This document shows, in pieces, positions 12,001-20,337 of a DNA stretch of 64,000 nucleotides (position 1 is its first letter; each line of letters opens with the position of its first letter). The DNA lies in contig CALSFV010000001.1 in assembly GCA_943737045.1 (NCBI GenBank), positions 2,260,001 to 2,324,000 on the forward strand, read 5' to 3'. The notes under the pieces were generated by a model, which was given only the letters and a program-made list of their open reading frames with translations, was not told the DNA's origin and ran no database searches. The DNA is from Parapristionchus giblindavisi. Its lineage: Eukaryota > Nematoda > Chromadorea > Rhabditida > Diplogasteridae. Made by a program: the position numbers and the translations under genes.

Positions 12001-13299
12001 ATGGACCGTACGTGGTCACAAAGGTCATCGGAAGCCAAGTAGAGATCGAAATAAACCCAACAACACGAAGAACATACCACAAAGACCAGATGAGACTCTA
12101 CAAACGAGGACCGTCCGATCTCCCATCCACCCTCATCCCCTCAACGTCGTCTACATCGACTACACCAGCAGCAACACCCAGCCCACCTCTTCGACGATCA
12201 GAGAGGCTCAAGAAGAAGAAGCAGTAGTGGTACAATAATTATTCATCATTTCATGTAATTCCTAGTATTGGTGAAAACAGAAATTGTTTGTTTTTCGAGA
12301 GGATGGAGATGAGCCTTTGCGAGTGAGAGATCATGTAGTAGCGCATGGCCAATCGAGAGAGACCGAGCCACACTCACGTCACTGAGATGTCCTCCTTGCG
12401 AGCCAGAAAGGAAATCAGCCAATCACTCTTACCTTCATCGAGAGAGATGGCTGGATTTCGATGGTTTCCGAGGGGAGTATCAAAATGAGACGGAGTGAAG
12501 GATCTGGGGAATCTCGGGCAAGTGTGATAAAATGATCTCTCTCTTGGAAGGGTTCATTCTCGTCCTCATTACTTTAATATGTTTTCGTATTTTATCACCA
12601 ATGCTAGGATCTCAAATATCTATACCTCATTTAATTTGTGTTTTGCTTTTTCTTGCTTTTATTCTTACTTTGCTTTTCTTGATTTGATTTTCTTGCTTAT
12701 TTCATTCAGTATTCCCTTCCCCCATTTAGTATTCATTTTTTTAAATTTCTTTGTTTCGACGGAGCTCAACTTATTAGAGATTGTAGATGTAATGTAGTAA
12801 TATACTTAGTCTAGTTTGTTTCCAAGTAGATAGCGACAGAGATTGAACCCCCCCCCCCCCCTCATTACAACTTCCTCTCTCCTCTCTTTCCAGAGAGAGA
12901 GAGATTCTGGCCATGCAAGAGGTGGTTTACACCTCTTGCTCTGACCCCTAATTTTTAGTATCTTATCTTTTAGATTTCGCCCCTCCACTATATTCCTATT
13001 TAGACCATGATTGTAGTCGATGTGTGTTGCCGTGAATAAATTAGATGTATAGTTATTATTCGTGTGAGTTTAAAACATTCCAATCTGGGGTTCCGGCATT
13101 TGTGATATGTCTCTCCCGTATTCAGAGAACCATTGTCATAATGTGATTGGGAGAGGCATATTTCGGCAGGCAAAAAAAGCAAGAGAGTTTCAAAGCCCGA
13201 CTTGCAATTCTTTAGTGAACTTAAATATGTAAATGTACCATTGAAAACAGATGTGACCGAAGCTGTGGTCAGCGCGACGTTGTTCACCGTTGTTGCCAT
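1..13299 (-). CDS. clhm-1: CALHM-family ion channel, clhm-1 orthologue (3' end beyond the window)
   Basis: Calcium homeostasis modulator channel: a large-pore, four-helix plasma-membrane channel. Exons in coding order: 13239-13299, 3458-3537, 2982-3136, 2762-2813, 2410-2471, 2031-2148, 1709-1823, 282-385 and 1-15 (cut by the edge); all phases join, giving the first 254 residues. Seen: N-terminus MATTVNNVALTT; hydrophobic segments around NGVTLINVGLIVATIGG, VYQSLMFIIGPSLGLFLIG, VAPAVWLFVAFLDG and VIAWALLICYGSMAFM; the family SCPC motif after the first helix; and the Cys-rich loop between helices 3 and 4. APAVWLFVAFLDG corresponds to the APVVWVAVTLLDG segment of human CALHM1, and MCDKYT...QRQYV matches the nematode clhm-1 cytoplasmic start. 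The start codon follows TTTCTAG directly, which would suit trans-splicing. Intron 1 contains a whole LTR retrotransposon. One intron appears to use a GC donor (GCGAGT at 1703-1708). Confidence 0.9.
831..1642. mobile_element. Non-autonomous terminal-inverted-repeat DNA element in a clhm-1 intron
   Basis: The left end begins ATATAGGGTGATGTAAACA and the right end is its reverse complement. The terminal repeats continue imperfectly for about 80 bp, past a GTGCGTGACAA motif. Shorter direct and inverted motifs (GTCTGACAACAAA-like) recur inside the element. No transposase reading frame was found in about 810 bp, so this looks like a MITE-type derivative. The superfamily is not identified. Confidence 0.75.
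1927..1970. repeat. Perfect short hairpin in a clhm-1 intron
   Basis: CATACAGTTTGGGAGCTA pairs perfectly with TAGCTCCCAAACTGTATG around an 8-nt loop. It lies in the intron between the exons at 2031-2148 and 1709-1823. The stem is short for a miRNA precursor, and no function is assigned. Confidence 0.6.
2516..2590 (+). repeat. Dispersed repeat, copy 1 (second copy at 56358-56430)
   Basis: About 75 bp starting AGGTAAAGGTAC and containing CACGAAGTCCTGCGGGTGA closely matches 56358-56430. The second copy sits just downstream of a LINE 3' coding end, so this may be a shared LINE or SINE tail. Confidence 0.6.
3186..3302. repeat. MITE family A copy (clhm-1 intron 2)
   Basis: Palindromic ~115 bp repeat. 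The ends read GAGAGTTACCTCTCTCAATGG and its complement GAGAGAGGTAACGCTCCC; the core is GCTCTCTCGTTGTT..GAGAACAGAGAAATAG. The same consensus recurs about eleven times in the window. Confidence 0.8.
3716..4090 (+). repeat. 5' LTR
   Basis: A 375-bp direct repeat of 12788-13165, starting TGTAATGTAG and ending GGCATATTTCG. The terminal dinucleotides are TG...CG rather than the usual TG...CA. It contains a C11 tract. Confidence 0.95.
4091..4108 (+). promoter_or_regulatory. Probable tRNA primer-binding site
   Basis: TGGAGGTCCCGGTAC follows the 5' LTR immediately. It begins with the TGG that pairs with a tRNA CCA end. The primer tRNA is not identified. Confidence 0.65.
5417..5526 (+). repeat. Tandem repeat of ~35 bp in the retroelement leader
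   Basis: Three near-identical units of the form GGAAGTAGGATCGATCTCT followed by GGTGCCGATCAAT lie just upstream of the Gag region. Confidence 0.85.
5716..8922 (+). CDS. Retroelement ORF1: Gag-like, envelope-like glycoprotein, aspartic protease
   Basis: 1,068 codons counted from a TTG; the frame is open back to about 5567 but without an ATG, so the true start is unresolved. Residues ~1-120 resemble the C-terminal part of a retrotransposon Gag capsid. Residues ~125-250 are Arg/Gly/Ser-rich (nucleocapsid-like, without an obvious zinc knuckle). Residues ~259-278 are a signal-peptide-like hydrophobic stretch, followed by a Cys-rich region with many N-glycosylation sequons, a basic furin-like cluster (KRSRNRTSR, ~560) and a membrane anchor at ~867-888. 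That is the build of a viral-type envelope glycoprotein, though I recognise no specific family. An aspartic protease active site WDTGAACTYL (D979) follows. The protease looks interrupted, because its expected C-terminal part lies in the frame of ORF2. The ORF ends in an ATGA overlap with ORF2. Confidence 0.85.
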   Translation: MNEFFHHLCDALVNNEERQLAFEELRTITQGTSSIEEFSEAIRTQAERAFPVPNAAKDPAMKTSFIDGLNDTIRLYVRMAHPTTFADAVATARGLSSAIRQETRAKGKASIEDILTGFNSIKISSTPPRERDSGYGRSNGGRNEGYGYGRIEGHGRGYQYQNRNGRGGYRQESGDSYQNRRSSSDRRNRNDRRNGSRYRHQEHRSSSRYRNYDHHSPRRDRNGSRDRRNWSSDGRREDRRVNTVVANEEPIKKKTSVKGILPLFLGIALISLLPTAQAANATDDLSIRKIEQHNDTTSFKQFQWCHSSGGGILVAPIRLSEEACRLPATPIYVNATITLWIKNYTHLDVEGWRCLLEIYTLCTTGSIWVRKDYEHLVGYASPTVRDCRYAARNREWNNITISPTTIPDVFRSSAHSAKHPSAGIWSSECVLSKKMVLERSRISTIDDDTIITPMLLNTKSCKLSDLSCSNETSVVIWDAVSNQDQCNYIKSGEYPATIAYPTLLIPESQVAFTLSDKKTPHEIKKCFSQFPHVTTAGIIFTLPSWPEVTDIKQWIQSLSKRSRNRTSRQAKFEGIPSSTIIPSTEVPMHRGSVGSDQHTKYMQNSYDREENIRLNQSEINYNAKLSFLTKRNQEVVKKEFVDVFQKICVINLKLNRLFWAIMRIDPTMGIRSSLNRDDILARYVGPDVVSISKCTAILPKKVYLDKKINNTCFEKVPVLTHDNRTLFSQAGYPDLTDHSRTIPCKDAHPLVWKEKDGSYSSLVDGLKITEFKFATNTLKTPDLPYLDYTSPSLFEGIRTSSFPLQLAISYGQHLGAIRQQQLATMRILERGEIEKSMDFSFGDIGFNETTEFLKDTAKDMARGYLTYILSFGIPVAILLLIGAVAVVGMKIYFLRAAATAVGIHPVRTEETDPSAPAVVDEKEEMEMEPYYMPPHRYRRNECPTTSIPSFIPIYAVAVGQNLPHVPVTLNDRVVTALWDTGAACTYLTESTLHKIGRKIDRPTSITGIAANKSAFSFLGEADMIVRIGDHEVQYPFLVSQNNACPTLFSDSTSSRSLRKEESNQTYLQ
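8919..12227 (+). CDS. pol: Retroelement ORF2: reverse transcriptase, RNase H, integrase
   Basis: 1,102 codons. The reverse transcriptase carries FTIDFRALNQAT and the catalytic YLDD at residues 358-361. RNase H carries ESDASTIAIGAVL with its Asp near 507. The integrase zinc domain runs from the His near 722 to CLQC at 762. The integrase catalytic triad is D796, D856 (FTDQGTNF) and E892 (LVERLNRTLEE), and a GPY-type module (LDGPYVV) lies near the C-terminus. The order is that of Ty3/Gypsy Pol. All catalytic residues I looked for are present and there is no internal stop, consistent with a recently active copy. The ORF is offset by one base (-1) from ORF1, and the frame upstream of its ATG still encodes protease-like sequence. 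Confidence 0.95.
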   Translation: MNGTLTLGSSTIPLLTKDSRPYFSRISTIASVSREARFSPNGKEEVYISIQPPPIDMMTEIPIYHVTPIDSSTITFEDFIFHPLKSQTTKVLIQNTSDYPLRLERDAIVASTAVLRKDLRPFDLQTPPQEHVPQEADWEENIPLMPNPDYDFFKELNLKKCSLSEEGQNKIRGIIKSHEEAFFNGDGSIGCFKGDVNHIIELDPSKPRPKPYSAVIPLWKRDEIIRQVEELKKQHIIEESTSNLVSPVCLVAKRDGWRFTIDFRALNQATLKETYLLPRIYDLIDLAHGSSYFSKLDLISGFFQIPLEEKSRPLTAFATPIGIFQFRRMPMGLCGAPSTFQRAIRVIEHHTKAKIYAYLDDLLVVSDTEEGHLEDIKELLETLIKFGLKAKLKKCEFGMAEISFLGVIVGRSGIRADPTKIEAIVNFPVPSTVGGLRSFIGMSTYLRRFIRNFALIASPLHELTKKDCKFEWNEQTQEAFEKLKKAISSPPVLIGPTPGRPFIIESDASTIAIGAVLLQSPKDDDPPRPISYVSRKLIPAERRYAIIEQEALALVFALKQFRTYILGAPITAIVDHRPLTSLLTRKDLVGRLAKYQMSIMEYDLSIIYRPGKANAIGDALSRYIDDEYKDAPVTPPKKEKKANEKTVRFDIATIDMGAVREAQQKTDWIVKTLEKMKNNPPSTNHTRYSIKDDIVYEQSSVGAPLRIVLPRNEKVTLDIIEHFHNTPYIGAHGGTSRTLDELRKRYVWKGMKEDVSSFVAQCLQCRQRKTLPGDLSKEPLSSLPTVHRPFERLHLDLIGKLPMTEQGNQYILAAQDAFSKYCIAIPLPNQRAETICKAFVNEVFSRHGTPETIFTDQGTNFMSKEFESLLKKLGSHHEISAPYHKNANGLVERLNRTLEESLSAFVKEAANDWDEYLPIVAFALNNKKSSTTKVPPFTVIHGREARLPEDLNIPASVTSTSLEEYSERVKLALTRISETIEQNMEKASLQQKIQYEKNHLIKKKEVQEGDEVLLSRPLVRNKLSARLDGPYVVTKVIGSQVEIEINPTTRRTYHKDQMRLYKRGPSDLPSTLIPSTSSTSTTPAATPSPPLRRSERLKKKKQ
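12228..12787 (+). other. Retroelement 3' non-coding region
   Basis: 560 bp between the Pol stop and the 3' LTR. No reading frame resembling an envelope occurs here, where one would lie in a typical errantivirus. No strong polypurine tract is evident beside the LTR. Confidence 0.6.
12788..13165 (+). repeat. 3' LTR
   Basis: A 378-bp direct repeat of 3716-4090. The only difference I see is C14 instead of C11. It is followed by the target duplication GCAG. Confidence 0.95.
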
Positions 13300-15616
13300 C
13301 TAGAAATTGTTTTTATTCACACATCCTGTTATAATGAGAAGGAAAATGATAATATGATTACTGCAATATCGATATGTGTTCGAGATGTGAGATATACGAT
13401 TGTGAATATACAATATACAAAATATACAAAAGGCAAAGATAGAAAGAGGGTACTTATTTATTGTCCATATACCAAGGAAGAAGCGCAGTCGTTGTTGTCA
13501 AGGAAATTTCCGCTGAAGATACTATAGCCAAGAATAGATTTAGCTGGTTAAATATGCAATCTACGATGATCATGATGATTACGAATCATTAAATAACAAT
13601 CAATATTATCAACATCATTGATCAATCAATAACATAACTATGATTAAAATATTCATAAATAATTCACAGAACAATCACCAAGTAATAGTATCAAGTGCAT
13701 TAATAATTGATTGTCTTTTCATTTTTTTCTCTGTGAATTTGCTTCAAAGCAAAGTGTGATCAGCTTTTGATGCAAGATAGAGAGGGATGTCGAAGCGAAC
13801 AGTTGTGCACATTTTGATTAGTCAGCGGCGAGAGATTGAGAGGAAGTAGCGGGATGGCCTTCTCATATTGCTAGAAGCAATCACGACCTCTCAACATCGA
13901 ACCTCTTCCAATATTCAAGCTCTCTTTCCTTGTCTGGTTTTCAAAGAACTGTACTTTGGGAATACACAATAGTACTTAGAGAGGAGACAATTGGAAAGGT
14001 TTTGCAGTCAGCGTGAAGCTGCGGAAGATTTGGGATATGAATTGTTGTAAAGTGTAATAGTGCGAGCGAATCTACAAAGCTTTGGATATATGAAAAATAG
14101 AATCTGTGGGAAATGGGATGAGAACACTTGATGACAAAATAGTACAAAATCGTACAATAAATAGTACATAAGAAGGCTTTTTCCTCCTTGAGCGTATTTA
14201 GGTATAGACGATTGTGTTGCTAGGGAGACCGAGATAGAAGTAGTGAGGACGAGAGAGAATAAAGAAGAGAAGAGACCGGAAGGGAGAGAATGCGATAGAG
14301 GTAAGATGGACGGAGAAATAGACAATGAGAGATAGAGATGAGTCGAAGAATTGAATCAAAAGAGAAGACAAAACATATTTCATGAAGGAATCGACTGGAG
14401 ATAGAGGATAGATGATAATGATTAGACAATGTAGATGTTTAGAAAGATTAAAACACATGAAGATAATGTAATGATAAGTTTTCTACAACCGAATAGTCAA
14501 GCAACATATTTATGCCGTTCCAGGAAGTTTGAATATTGTTTCTCGGTTTTAATCGATCCTCCGCGTTCAGTGATCTAAAGAATTATGTAACATCAACAAC
14601 GATTTTCAAAACCCCGTGATTCATTATATTCTGATTAAAATCATGCCTAGAGCATATCTCAAATGCAAGATATATATGTGAGATAGAAAAAAAATGTAAA
14701 GAAGTATTAATATTTTTTAAATGTATTGATGTGTGTGAAAGAAAAATTTATATGAAATTTTTTCTGAATACTGTCACGACAATATTATAAGATTATTCCT
14801 CATATATTATAAAATGCGTGTGTTTTTGTCACTGAGCGCAGATATCACTATAGCTTTATAATTAAAGTTATATCATCATTATCTAATAATTCTACCTACC
14901 TCGTTGTGGTATTGTATTTATGTGTCCCTAATGCGTTTCTCTATGTATCTCATTATCATTCTTGCCTGAAACGCACATAATGGTATTATTATTATATAAA
15001 CTCTACATCACTTTCGTGATTTGTGTTCTGATTCCGAATACTTAGCCATACAATCCATTTATGGTTTTGTTGACTACAATCTGAATTGATCGGACGTTCA
15101 AAACTGCGGTATTTGCGCGAAAGTTAACACTACGGACGTTCGTTCGTTTGGCTAAATCTATGATAACATTTGTGTGTGCGTGTGTCTCACATAAAAACGT
15201 AGACTGATCGTAAATCTATTGAAATGAAACTCTGGCCAAAACCATATTTGTAAGGGTAACGAGACGCTATAAAACACTATTGAAAGGCCCGTGGATGTAT
15301 TTAAGGCGGCCGGGAACGGTTCAATACACACAACAACTTTGATGTCTAGCTTTTCTAACGTTAAATTGCATATTAGGTTCATTTTCCCTGTTCAACTCCC
15401 TCCGTTCTGGCTACAGTACCTGATTTCTGGAGAGTGGTACCAGCGCGGACAATTTTATGCTATAGATAAACTGCTTCTTTTTCGGAAATACTACTCAAAA
15501 TTGTACCTTATAGGCTGATATATGAGATAGTATAGGGCGATCGATACCTGTAAGCCTATTTAGGGATTATACTCTCTCTTTGTACTGTTTATTCAAATAA
15601 CGCTCCAAATCAGGTA
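13300..15616. other. Intergenic region between clhm-1 and the first acid phosphatase
   Basis: The two genes diverge from here, so the stretch should hold both promoters. I see no supported gene. Roughly 14,200-14,460 is rich in GAGA/GATAGA-type purine tracts that create spurious minus-strand frames. Confidence 0.5.
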
Positions 15617-18600
15617 ATGATTATCGCCGTTCTCTCGTTCCTCGCAGTCTCCACTGCTGCCGTGACCTACAAGGACAGTGACCCGCTCCTGCTCGTACAA
15701 ACGGTAAGATTTTCTCCGTTTAGTCCTGTGCAGACCGTTACTGACCTATGACCCCTTTGGCTTGCCAACGCAATTATTCATGGCAGAGCTCATTCAAATT
15801 GGCTGATATAAATATTATTCTTCGGACCTACGCGGTAAAGTAGGTCCGAATTATCACTTAGTATTCAACCGCAGCACATTGTTTGCCTTGAATTGCGCCT
15901 TTTCCTATTATTAATAGCAGGTTCTACCTTTACCTAATATTCAACTTCGATGTGCCCAGGTTATTCGTCATGCCGATCGCGCAGCCACCCACGGCTTCGC
16001 TACCCCGGAGTCGCCCACAATTCTATTCCGAGGAAATGAAGAGTTGACTGATGTGAGTGATCCTTGAATATCTTTATCATCCACGTACCAGTTACTGCAC
16101 TCGAATTTTCTTTGTTTATAGTATTCGTTCATTCCAATAGTTTTCAACGATAACACGATACGGTATGTATTCTCAATGGCTATCAACCATATCCAAGCAC
16201 ACCAAAGTGTGAACCTGATTAAGATTAATTGATTGATAATAAATCTTTATAGGATGGTATCGACAATGCTTACAAGCAGGGTCAAGACTTCAAGAAGAGA
16301 TATGTCAAGACCGGATTCATTGATAAACGTTATCTGCCCAGTGAAGTAAGACTATTTCAGCTCAATATTTTTGCATTTTGCAAGTACAAGACACCATTTC
16401 TGTGTATTTACTTCAATAGTGCAAAAACAGTGACAATGTGAAGTGTGAAATATTAACTGAAAAAAATACTATTTAGGTCTACTTCCGTAGTTCCGCCGTT
16501 TCTCGCTGTCTCATGAGCGCTGCTAGCTTCGCAGCCGCACTTTTTAAGACGTAACCATATTTTTTTCGAAAATTTCAATACACGCTGTAAATTTCGTTTT
16601 TTTTTCGGAAAACTGAACACAAATGTTCTCGATTACTAGATAGATGACTATGCTTTATAATTGTAAAATGGTCGTTTTATGATTGTTTAGCGTCGATTTG
16701 ACATTTGATTGACATTTGACATTTGACATTTCATTTTACATTTGACATTTCATTTGGCATTAGACATTTAAAAATATCCAATGCCTTATTGTACTTATTC
16801 AGGACCGACAACGACCGCAATATCGTCCCTCCTATCTTCACTGTAGATCCTGACACCGATAGTGTGAGTTCGATGGAAATTTTCCCCGCACGATGCCTTC
16901 AGTCAAAATTCACTTACCACGCAAAATTGGTTGCTTCTGTTTCAACGAGAAACCAAACCTACGGTATCTTCATTCATCTATAATCATTATGCTAACAGAG
17001 AACAGAGAAAGAAGACCCGAAAGGAAAATCCGTAGAAAAGATATTACTGTATCTTGATCTGTATCTTTTATAGGCACACCCAAGCTAATTTTATTCTCCG
17101 CATTGGTAATACTCTCTCGTAGACAAAGAAAGCGAGAGAGTGTGACCAGAGCGGAGAGTTTCAAATTAGCTTGGGGTGTCCCTTTAATCTTTACTAATTT
17201 ACAGCTCCTCGTTCCTCTTCTCACGTGCACAGATGGATGGGATGATGTCTTGACCAAGTACAATCTCACTGCTTCGAATAACACTATGGTCAAAGATTAA
17301 ACTACGATTATTCAGAAGTAAAGTTTTTTTTAGAATAATGCAATGTATGGGATGATCGCCAATGGAGAGTGGCCTGCGAGTTGTTCGGTATGTTTCACAG
17401 TATTCTCTGTAGTGCAAGCTATTTTTCCTTGACAGTGCGAGGCAGACGAGCGAGAGAGCATTAATATTGAGAGAGAGAGAGTGCAGAGCTGTCGATCTGC
17501 CTTTCATAGGGAAGAAAAGACTACGGTTTAATTTTCGAAGTACGTTTTGTCAACTTGGAAGTAAAAGCTTGTTTGAAATGTTTGGAAATAAACGGAAAAT
17601 GTTGGAATTCATTACGATCGAATATCAATTGAGGTGAAAAACTGTAAAAGCTGATCGAGCGGCTACGTCCGAGCACAAACATAATGTCAATATTCAGACA
17701 GTCAACCCTGGTCTAGTTGACGCTATTGTATCCGAGCTGCCCAATAAAAAGATCAATCTTCCGAAAGACTACAAGAAGTGTGCCAAGGATGGAGGCAAAC
17801 GTTTCATGTACAGTGTAAGATAATCGAACTACTTATTACTACTAATCCTTCTAGATACAGTATATTATCTAAATGCCGAAGCGCTGAAAACACAAAATGA
17901 AAAGTTACGGCGGAAATAATATTTTATCATTTCTTACAGAGAGATTGCTAATGTGGCAAATATTATACATAGATAGATGAAAACGTGAAATGAAATATGA
18001 AAAAATTTGGATGCTCTTGGTGTTCACTTATTGTACACCCGAGCTAATATGACTCTCCACTCTTGCAATGCTCTCTCGTAGACAAAGAAAGCGAGAGAGT
18101 ATGGTCAGATCGGGGAGTTTCGAATAATTGATCAGTGATAAATTTCAGTTCCTTGATCTCCTCGGCGGTGGTGGTCACAGCTACAATGAACTGCGTATGA
18201 AACGAACGATCGGAATTCTCACGAACGAACTTCTCAACAACATGGCTGCGGCTGCAAGCTGTTCGACTGCATCATGCGGCCCGAAATTCAGAGTCTACTA
18301 CACTGTAAGTGTATTTTGGAAATCACACACGCTACTTATAGTGAAAGATTTCTGAGAAAGTGAAATGAAAAGAGATAACTCCAAAGACTTTATAACATTC
18401 AATTTTCAGCACGACCTCAACGTTCTCACTCTTTCGCACGTATTCAACGCAACCGATCTCTACCAAGTACATTTGTATCCATTGTTCGGTCTTCTGAAAC
18501 ATAATTGATTCAGGGCATTACTCCATCATTCTCGTCGGCTCTTGTCTTCGAACTTCGTCAGGGATCCAATGGACCGTACGTCAAGGTAATATTTTGTATT

Positions 18601-19016
18601 TATTGTGCCGTTATTGTCCTCTAAAAATCATTTAAAGTGGTTGACATCGTTGTCAACGGTCTCTTCAACAGTCTATGCTCTCTCGTTGTTAGAGAACAGA
18701 GAAATAGTGTGCACAATGAAGAGACCATTGTGAGAGGTTACGCTCCCTTAAAAACAATTGTTCTCACAATCAGGTGTTCCTCAAAGACGGCCAGAAGGCC
18801 GACTTTATCGATTCTGGACTATGTGATGGAGACTGCTCCTTTGCCGCTGTTCAGCAGGTAACCAACTTGATAAACAGAAATTGATAAAAATGCAAATATT
18901 AAATCAAATTCAGAATATTCAAATTAAAATATATTGTTATAATAATAAAAATATATAATTTATTCCAGGCCGCTCAGCAATTCGCGATCAGTGAACCAAT
19001 TATCTGTGCTCCTTGA
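15617..19016 (+). CDS. Secreted histidine acid phosphatase (pho family), paralogue 1
   Basis: Histidine acid phosphatases hydrolyse phosphomonoesters through a phospho-histidine intermediate; nematode PHO proteins are typically secreted or intestinal. Thirteen exons: 15617-15703, 15960-16052, 16253-16345, 16477-16550, 16803-16863, 17205-17288, 17334-17387, 17698-17814, 18149-18304, 18410-18466, 18514-18585, 18774-18857, 18969-19016, giving 359 residues in consistent phase. The N-terminal MIIAVLSFLAVSTAA is a signal peptide. The catalytic RH motif is VIRHADRA (R32, H33), where A replaces the usual G of RHG; the distal HD proton donor is H274-D275 (HDLNVLTLSH). Even-numbered cysteines in the C-terminal half fit disulphides. 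The exon 6 donor (GTCAAA) is weak. MITE copies lie in introns 5, 8 and 11. AATAAA follows at 19061. Confidence 0.95.
17070..17187. repeat. MITE family B copy (phosphatase 1, intron 5)
   Basis: Palindrome of ~115 bp. The ends are GGCACACCCAAGCTAAT and its complement; the core is CTCTCGTAGACAAAGAAAGC followed by GAGAGAG. Family B recurs about nine times in the window. Confidence 0.85.
18033..18122. repeat. MITE family B copy (phosphatase 1, intron 8)
   Basis: It starts CACCCGAGCTAATATGACTC and has the same CTCTCGTAGACAAAGAAAGC core. The right end has partly decayed. Confidence 0.8.
18637..18752. repeat. MITE family A copy (phosphatase 1, intron 11)
   Basis: The core GCTCTCTCGTTGTTAGAGAA continues into CAGAGAAATAGTGTGCACAA, then GAGAGGTTACGCTCCCTTA, which is the family A right end. 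Confidence 0.85.
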
Positions 19017-19060
19017 AATAATCCAGTCCACATAACAACATACCAATCATGTAGAATAAC

Positions 19061-19066
19061 AATAAA
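19061..19066 (+). promoter_or_regulatory. Poly(A) signal of phosphatase 1
   Basis: AATAAA lies 45 bp after the TGA of the first phosphatase gene. Confidence 0.7.
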
Positions 19067-20337
19067 GATTTCACCGAAATATTATGTAACATGCACGGGG
19101 ACAGATAATTGTAATGCAAATTCTTCAAATTTATATTTTTTAAACTATTTTTTATTTTCGCCTCGAGCATAACATTTTCCGTGAAAAGTCATATCAAACT
19201 TACATTGAACTATAGATGGGAACATCATATTTCTTTCTGCTGCCATAGTGTATCTTGTCTGCCTTATCCAAAAACCGCAAATTCAAATCTCAATTAGAAC
19301 TTAAATTATTAGCTCGGTGTGTACCTTTAAGAGGCATGTTCCCTAACACTCGATCATATTCGACCACCCCCGGACAAGTGCGCTTCAGCTGTTTTGTGTA
19401 ATAAGGGCCGATGACACTCCTAACACCCAAGTATGGACCCCCAGTTCTCATTGCTGGCGCACGTGTCTGGGGGGTGGTCGAGTCTTAACGGCCATCTCTC
19501 TTAAATGGACTGAAACCATATTCAGCGGTCTCTCAATTAGGTAATGTTCTTAAAAGAAACAAAAATAATGAAAAAAATTGATTGATTAAATTGACTTTGA
19601 CTTCGTTTTTTTTATAAGATTGAACGAGTACCGTATTTTAGTTTCAAAGTTGTCTACCTGGAGAATTGATCAGGAAATATGAATCGAAAGAACGTTCAAA
19701 ATGGAATTTTCAATAAAAGTCACGGATACTGCGAATGTTCCTATGTTTGGGCTGATCTAGCGATATTAAAATATAACATAAAAAAGGTAGACATATCAAA
19801 AATGCATTGAGACACCATACCAAAGAGCCCGAAACGACATAAAAGGATTGAAAAGAAGAGTGCTCATAAAGATGAGATAAAATCGTTCAACATTTTTTAT
19901 CATTTCCTCCATTTTAATTGCGTATGGTTCCTTTAAAACACATTGTCCAGACTGTCTACCATAAACGTCTCCATAAACGTTGTAATGTCTCCGCTCTGGC
20001 CAAACTTTTTTATTAAATGGTATTTGAAAAATATCCGCAAAAAATAAAAGGTTGGATCACAAGTTTCTCGCTTTTTGTGGTGTTTTGGAGAGCTTTATTT
20101 TTTTAAATTACTTGTTAGGTCCTGACTGGAGAAACTTTAGTGTTTCTTGAATTTGCTTCAAAATTAGAGATAGAAAGATTCATTCCTTCTCTATATTCAC
20201 TCCACGATTACGATCTGTGATCTCCGTACTATCTCGGCTACTGATTTATTTATTTCTTTATTCCATCAAATATAATAATAAAAGGTGATATGTACAGATC
20301 AGAAGAGGGATACTAGAGATATTCATAATAGGTACCA
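19067..20337. other. Intergenic region between the two phosphatase genes
   Basis: No gene is supported. It contains an imperfect inverted repeat at about 19353-19485 (CGACCACCCCCGGACAAGTG against CACGTGTCTGGGGGGTGGTCG) and otherwise AT-rich sequence that presumably includes the promoter of the second gene. Confidence 0.5.

Larger units (their letters stand above)
3716..13165 (+). mobile_element. Full-length Ty3/Gypsy-type LTR retrotransposon with an envelope-like ORF1 region
   Basis: A 9.45 kb element made of 5' LTR (3716-4090), primer-binding site (from 4091), long leader, ORF1 (Gag, envelope-like region, protease), ORF2 (RT, RNase H, integrase) and 3' LTR (12788-13165). It is flanked by GCAG on both sides (3712-3715 and 13166-13169), a 4-bp target duplication. 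By eye the LTRs differ only in the length of one poly-C run (11 versus 14), which indicates very recent insertion. The RT-RH-IN domain order and the 4-bp duplication fit Ty3/Gypsy. It lies in intron 1 of clhm-1, antisense to that gene. Confidence 0.95.

Noticed and set aside
13941..14458. Ser/Leu/Tyr-rich minus-strand frames
   Set aside because: Generated by GAGA/GATAGA purine-rich sequence; no splice sites or domains.
17199..17507. Minus-strand frame over phosphatase 1 exons 6-7
   Set aside because: Antisense shadow of coding exons.
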